Source: an uncultured Bacteroidota bacterium (GTDB lineage Bacteria; Bacteroidota; Bacteroidia; Flavobacteriales; Flavobacteriaceae). Taken from it: a DNA stretch of 9,862 nt. This document shows positions 6,657 through 9,862 of this stretch, one piece after another (position 1 is the stretch's first letter; every line of letters begins with the position of its first letter). The notes below the pieces were generated by a model. That model was not told the DNA's origin. It was given only the letters and a program-made list of their open reading frames with translations, and made no database searches. Position numbers and translations under genes: made by a program. The stretch is taken from contig CAILTC010000175.1 in NCBI GenBank assembly GCA_903837025.1, forward strand, positions 1 to 9,862, in the 5' to 3' direction.

Positions 6657-7355
6657 ATGAAATTCCGTCACTTATTCTTTCTAATCCTAGTTTTTTCGAT
6701 TTCATCTTGCAACGGACAAACACCTAAAAATGTTGAAAAAATTATTCCTGAGGCTTTCGCCAAAAAAATAAATGAAACACCCAAAGCACAAATTTTAGAC
6801 GTAAGAACTCCCGAAGAATATGCATCAGAGCATATCGACAACGCATCAAATATCAATTGGCTTGGAAATGATTTTGTGGCTAGTGCCGAAAAATTAGACA
6901 AATCAAAACCAGTTTTTGTATATTGTAAAAGTGGAGGAAGAAGTGCCAAAGCTTCTGCAAAATTAGAGGAGCTAGGTTTTAAAACCATATACGAATTAGA
7001 AGGTGGTATGATGAAATGGAGCGCGGCAGGATTATCAAAATCAAGTGACAAAATCATTGGAATGTGTCCGCAAGAATATGCTGAATTATTAAATACCAAC
7101 AAAAAAGTACTGATTGATTTTAATGCCAAATGGTGTGCACCTTGCAAAAAAATGGCACCCTATCTTGATCAAATGCAAAAAGATTTAGCAGACAAAGTGG
7201 TAATTATTCGGTTAGATGCCGATGAAAATAAAACTATGATTAATGAATTAAAAATCAGTGAACTTCCTACTCTTTTGATATACGAAAACAAGGAACTAAA
7301 ATGGACGCATTCCGGTTTTATTAGTGAAGAAGATTTAAAAAAACAATTGCAATAA
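6657..7355 (+). CDS. Rhodanese-thioredoxin fusion lipoprotein
   Basis: A 232-residue exported fusion protein. Residues 1-18 form a lipoprotein signal (hydrophobic 6-14, lipobox SISSC, lipidated Cys18). A rhodanese domain covers about 28-125: ILDVRTPEEYASEHI (46-60) and the active-site loop CKSGGRS (90-96), with Cys90 as the sulfur-accepting cysteine. A thioredoxin domain covers about 138-232: VLIDFNAKWCAPCKKM (151-166), with redox cysteines Cys160 and Cys163 (CAPC), and LPT (203-205) supplying the cis-proline. Both active sites are intact. An additional Cys137 lies between the domains. The protein should act in the periplasm or at a membrane surface, in disulfide or sulfane-sulfur transfer. 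Pairing the two domains suggests the thioredoxin could reduce a persulfide on the rhodanese, which is inference. It heads a tight four-gene chain, 11 bases before DUF2461. Confidence 0.93.
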   Translation: MKFRHLFFLILVFSISSCNGQTPKNVEKIIPEAFAKKINETPKAQILDVRTPEEYASEHIDNASNINWLGNDFVASAEKLDKSKPVFVYCKSGGRSAKASAKLEELGFKTIYELEGGMMKWSAAGLSKSSDKIIGMCPQEYAELLNTNKKVLIDFNAKWCAPCKKMAPYLDQMQKDLADKVVIIRLDADENKTMINELKISELPTLLIYENKELKWTHSGFISEEDLKKQLQ

Positions 7356-7366
7356 TAAAATTAAAT

Positions 7367-8041
7367 ATGCTCACAAAAGATAGTTTGCAATTTCTCGAAG
7401 ATCTAAAAGCCAACAACAATCGAGATTGGTTCTTGGATAACAAAAAAAGATACGATATTTTTAAAAAGGATTATCAGCAATTAGTTGCTGATTTGCTTGA
7501 TGCGATGAAACCGCTCGATCCTTCGCTAGAAATGCTCGAAGTAAAAAATTGCACTTTTAGAATCAATCGTGACATTCGATTCTCGAAAGACAAATCCCCC
7601 TATAAAGATCATATTGGCATTTGGTTATCCAGCGGTGCCAAAGGAATGAACCGTTCGGGCTATTATGTTCACATTGCTAAAAATGGTAGTTTTATCGCCG
7701 GCGGATTGTATTGTCCTGAAGCCGAAGATTTAAAAAAAATGCGCAAGGAAATTGCTTATTTCCATGAAGATTTAGAAGCAATAATTAATACTAAAAACTT
7801 TCAAAAAGAGTTTGGTGATTTTGATCGAAATGAAAAAAACGTACTCAAAAACCCTCCGAGAGGGTATGAAAAAGACCATCCAGCTATTGAATTCTTGAAA
7901 CTAAAAAGCTTCGAAACTTCGCAGAAATTTGATATAAATGAAGTTACAAAAGAAGATTTTGTGGCAAAAATGAGTAAAAGATTAATCGTATTGAAACCTC
8001 TTAACGATTTTATTAATCGGGCACTAACCTCCGAAGAATAA
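7367..8041 (+). CDS. DUF2461 family protein (TIGR02453)
   Basis: A 224-residue protein with no signal peptide or membrane segment, so probably cytoplasmic. It matches the DUF2461/TIGR02453 family along its length: FLEDLKANNNRDWFLDNKKRY (9-29), FRINRDIRFSKDKSPYKDHIG (64-84), a central GYYVHIAKNGSFIAGGLY (98-115) and the C-terminal block KNPPRGYEKDHPAIEFLK (161-178). The conserved Arg, Asp and Lys residues in these blocks are present, so it looks intact, but the family's biochemical role is not known to me. It starts 11 bases after the thioredoxin gene and ends 8 bases before the glycosyltransferase, so it is probably cotranscribed with both. The start is the first ATG of the frame and gives the usual family N-terminus. 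Confidence 0.9.
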   Translation: MLTKDSLQFLEDLKANNNRDWFLDNKKRYDIFKKDYQQLVADLLDAMKPLDPSLEMLEVKNCTFRINRDIRFSKDKSPYKDHIGIWLSSGAKGMNRSGYYVHIAKNGSFIAGGLYCPEAEDLKKMRKEIAYFHEDLEAIINTKNFQKEFGDFDRNEKNVLKNPPRGYEKDHPAIEFLKLKSFETSQKFDINEVTKEDFVAKMSKRLIVLKPLNDFINRALTSEE

Positions 8042-8049
8042 TTCTAGAA

Positions 8050-9117
8050 ATGACAAAAAAAAAGATACTTTTTCTTGGAGAAACCTATCGGGCCGACGCT
8101 ATAACATGGATGAATGGCTTGAAGGAATTTGGTGATTTTGAAATTATTACTTGGGAATTAAAAACACCTAGCGCCAACTTTAGGAGTCGGTTACTTCGAA
8201 TATTCGAATTTAGCATGGCTCTTTTCCAAATCAAAAAAATAATCCAATTACATCAACCCGACATGGTGATAGCAGAAAGAACCACGAGTTATGGTTTTCT
8301 TGCTGCATTATCAGGCGTAAAACCAGTAGCAATCGCTCAACAAGGTAGAACTGATTTATGGCCAGAAAAATCTTTTTTATTACCCTTAAAAAAATTAATC
8401 CAGCATTATGCTTTCAAAAAAGCAGATATGATTCACGCTTGGGGTCATGTAATGACCATTTCGATGAAACAAGTGAATGTTGATATGACAAAAGTTCTCG
8501 TATTACCAAAAGGCATTGATTTAGAAAAATTCGAAAATAAAAATACTGAGATTACTTCGAAAATAACTGCAATCGTAACTCGCTCGTTACAAACTGAATA
8601 CAGACATGATGTCATCTTGAAAGCTTTTGATATTTTAAACAAAAAAAGCATTGATTTCGAATTGACCATCGTAGGTGACGGAAAAAAATTATCGACATTA
8701 AAGGAATTAGCAACGAAACTGAACATTGAAAATAAGGTCTGCTTTACCGGACGAATTCCAAATACAAAATTACCAGAACTATTACAGCAATCTAATTTTT
8801 ATATTAGCATGCCCATAACCGAGGGAGTATCGGCTTCTTTGTTTGAGGCAATGGCTTCTAATTGTTATCCCGTAGTGACCGATATTCCGGGAAATCAAAG
8901 TTGGATAAAACACCGAGAAAACGGACAATTAATAGCCATTGACGATTACAAAATGCTTGCAGATGAAATCCTATGGTCATTTGAAAATAGCGAACATAGA
9001 AACACTGCCGTTTTAAAAAACAGAAAGTTTGTAGAGGAAAATGCAGATTATACTAAAAATATGAAAATCATTGCCAACAAATATCACGAATTAATTAACA
9101 CAACTCGCCCCCAATAA
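8050..9117 (+). CDS. GT4-type glycosyltransferase
   Basis: A 355-residue two-domain glycosyltransferase of the GT-B fold, group 1 (GT4) type, which transfers a sugar from a nucleotide donor. The N-terminal Rossmann-like domain starts with KKILFLGE (4-11) and includes KADMIHAWG (124-132). The linker VLPKGIDLEKFE (151-162) is the usual entry to the donor domain. The C-terminal domain shows LTIVGDGKK (205-213), VCFTGRI (230-236) and the EX7E motif EGVSASLFEAM (258-268, Glu258 and Glu266), followed by VVTDIPGNQSWI (275-286). Acceptor and donor sugar cannot be read from sequence. There is no membrane anchor, so it is probably cytoplasmic or peripheral. It lies 8 bases after DUF2461 and 2 bases before the asparagine-synthase-like gene, consistent with a surface polysaccharide locus continuing to the right. 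Confidence 0.93.
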   Translation: MTKKKILFLGETYRADAITWMNGLKEFGDFEIITWELKTPSANFRSRLLRIFEFSMALFQIKKIIQLHQPDMVIAERTTSYGFLAALSGVKPVAIAQQGRTDLWPEKSFLLPLKKLIQHYAFKKADMIHAWGHVMTISMKQVNVDMTKVLVLPKGIDLEKFENKNTEITSKITAIVTRSLQTEYRHDVILKAFDILNKKSIDFELTIVGDGKKLSTLKELATKLNIENKVCFTGRIPNTKLPELLQQSNFYISMPITEGVSASLFEAMASNCYPVVTDIPGNQSWIKHRENGQLIAIDDYKMLADEILWSFENSEHRNTAVLKNRKFVEENADYTKNMKIIANKYHELINTTRPQ

Positions 9118-9119
9118 CT

Positions 9120-9862
9120 ATGTGTGGAATTAATGGAATTTTGCATTTGCAATCACAAAAAAAAATTGACGAACGCATACTGACAAAGATGCGTGATTCA
9201 CTAGAACACCGCGGCCCTGATGACAAGGGTTTATATATCGAAAATAATATTGGCCTTGGGCATCGCAGACTTTCAATATTAGATGTTTCTCCTGCCGGAC
9301 ATCAGCCCTTTCTTTCGGAAGATGCTCGTTATGTCATGGTATATAATGGCGAAATATATAATTTCAAGGATTTTTACCCCGAACTAAGAAGTCATGGATT
9401 GGATATAAAAACCCATTCGGATACCGAAGTACTATTGAAATTATTTCAACTTTACGGTTCAAAAATGCTTCACCGTCTCAACGGAATGTTTGCTTTTGTT
9501 ATATGGGATAAAAAAGAACGAAAACTAACGGCTGTCCGCGATAGAATGGGTGTTAAGCCTTTATATTATTCCTTTTACAACGAAAGTTTTTACTTTGCAT
9601 CCGAACAAAAAGCACTTTTTACGGCTGGAGTCCCACTAAAAATGGCGCAAGACGGAATAGAAGAATACATTTTCAACCGGTTTGTAGCTGGCGAAAATAC
9701 TTTATACAAAAATGTAAAGAAAGTTTTGCCCGGATACCTGATGACTATTCACGAAAGTGGAAAAATAACGAACGAAAAATGGTGGGATTTGAAAGCAGAA
9801 ATTCAAAATCAGCCAAAAATTGAAAACCCAGTAGAATGGTTTCGAGAAACTTTTGACGATTC
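9120..9862 (+). CDS. asnB: Glutamine-hydrolysing asparagine synthase-type amidotransferase (N-terminal part, cut by window edge)
   Basis: I translated 247 codons from ATG at 9120; the gene is open at the right edge. The start MCGINGIL exposes Cys2, the glutaminase nucleophile of class II (Ntn) amidotransferases after Met removal. Glutamine-binding elements follow: LEHRGPDD (28-35), GHRRLSILD (47-55), VYNGEIYNF (74-82) and HSDTEVLL (99-106), and then FAFVIWD (124-130), RDRMGVKPLYY (140-150) and FASEQKAL (159-166). These are all typical of AsnB; Met143 stands where Phe is common. The synthetase (ATP pyrophosphatase) domain lies beyond the window. It begins 2 bases after a glycosyltransferase, so it may be an AsnB paralogue that amidates a sugar acid in polysaccharide synthesis rather than making free asparagine. 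The gene symbol names the family only; the specific role is open. Confidence 0.92.
   Translation, partial: MCGINGILHLQSQKKIDERILTKMRDSLEHRGPDDKGLYIENNIGLGHRRLSILDVSPAGHQPFLSEDARYVMVYNGEIYNFKDFYPELRSHGLDIKTHSDTEVLLKLFQLYGSKMLHRLNGMFAFVIWDKKERKLTAVRDRMGVKPLYYSFYNESFYFASEQKALFTAGVPLKMAQDGIEEYIFNRFVAGENTLYKNVKKVLPGYLMTIHESGKITNEKWWDLKAEIQNQPKIENPVEWFRETFDD

Noticed and set aside
6668..7147. 159-codon open frame antisense to the rhodanese-thioredoxin gene
   Set aside because: It is opposite a gene with two clearly conserved domains and has no recognisable motifs of its own.
7851..7865. GC-rich hairpin ACCCTC-CGA-GAGGGT inside the DUF2461 gene
   Set aside because: It encodes the conserved NPPRGY block of the family and is not followed by a T run, so it is unlikely to be a terminator.

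Overview
The window is a stretch of chromosome from a low-GC member of the Bacteroidota, most likely Flavobacteriaceae and Flavobacterium-like. This rests on the AT-rich composition, start codons without Shine-Dalgarno sequences, promoter-like TAnnTTTG boxes, Bacteroidota-style lipoprotein signals ending in Ser-Cys, and the grouping of mutL, a rhomboid protease, ribH, a membrane-anchored TPR protein and recF, which I recall as a flavobacterial arrangement. The species cannot be fixed from the sequence alone.

Layout. The left half (1-4168) runs on the minus strand. In transcription order it holds a membrane-anchored TPR protein, lumazine synthase (ribH), an intrinsic terminator, mutL, and a rhomboid intramembrane protease whose start overlaps the mutL stop by 4 bases and which runs off the left edge. 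A 241-base divergent region (4169-4409) separates this from the plus-strand right half: recF, a DUF3089 alpha/beta-hydrolase-like lipoprotein, a rhodanese-thioredoxin fusion lipoprotein, a DUF2461 protein, a GT4-type glycosyltransferase, and the first 247 codons of an asparagine-synthase-type amidotransferase that runs off the right edge. From the rhodanese-thioredoxin gene onward the gaps are 11, 8 and 2 bases, so these four genes look like one transcription unit.

How the genes fit together. mutL and recF are housekeeping DNA-repair genes and ribH makes the penultimate riboflavin intermediate. The TPR gene probably shares a transcript with ribH. The right end looks like the start of a surface-polysaccharide locus (glycosyltransferase plus amidotransferase) joined to an envelope redox lipoprotein and a DUF2461 protein of unknown role.

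I found no RNA gene, insertion sequence, CRISPR array, phage gene or defence system. Nothing here is clearly a new system. The observations most worth a second look are a MutL C-terminal domain whose endonuclease metal-binding motifs are degenerate, a rhomboid with a long insert before the catalytic serine, a 13-base direct repeat in the ribH leader, and the tight chain linking a periplasmic redox lipoprotein to polysaccharide genes.
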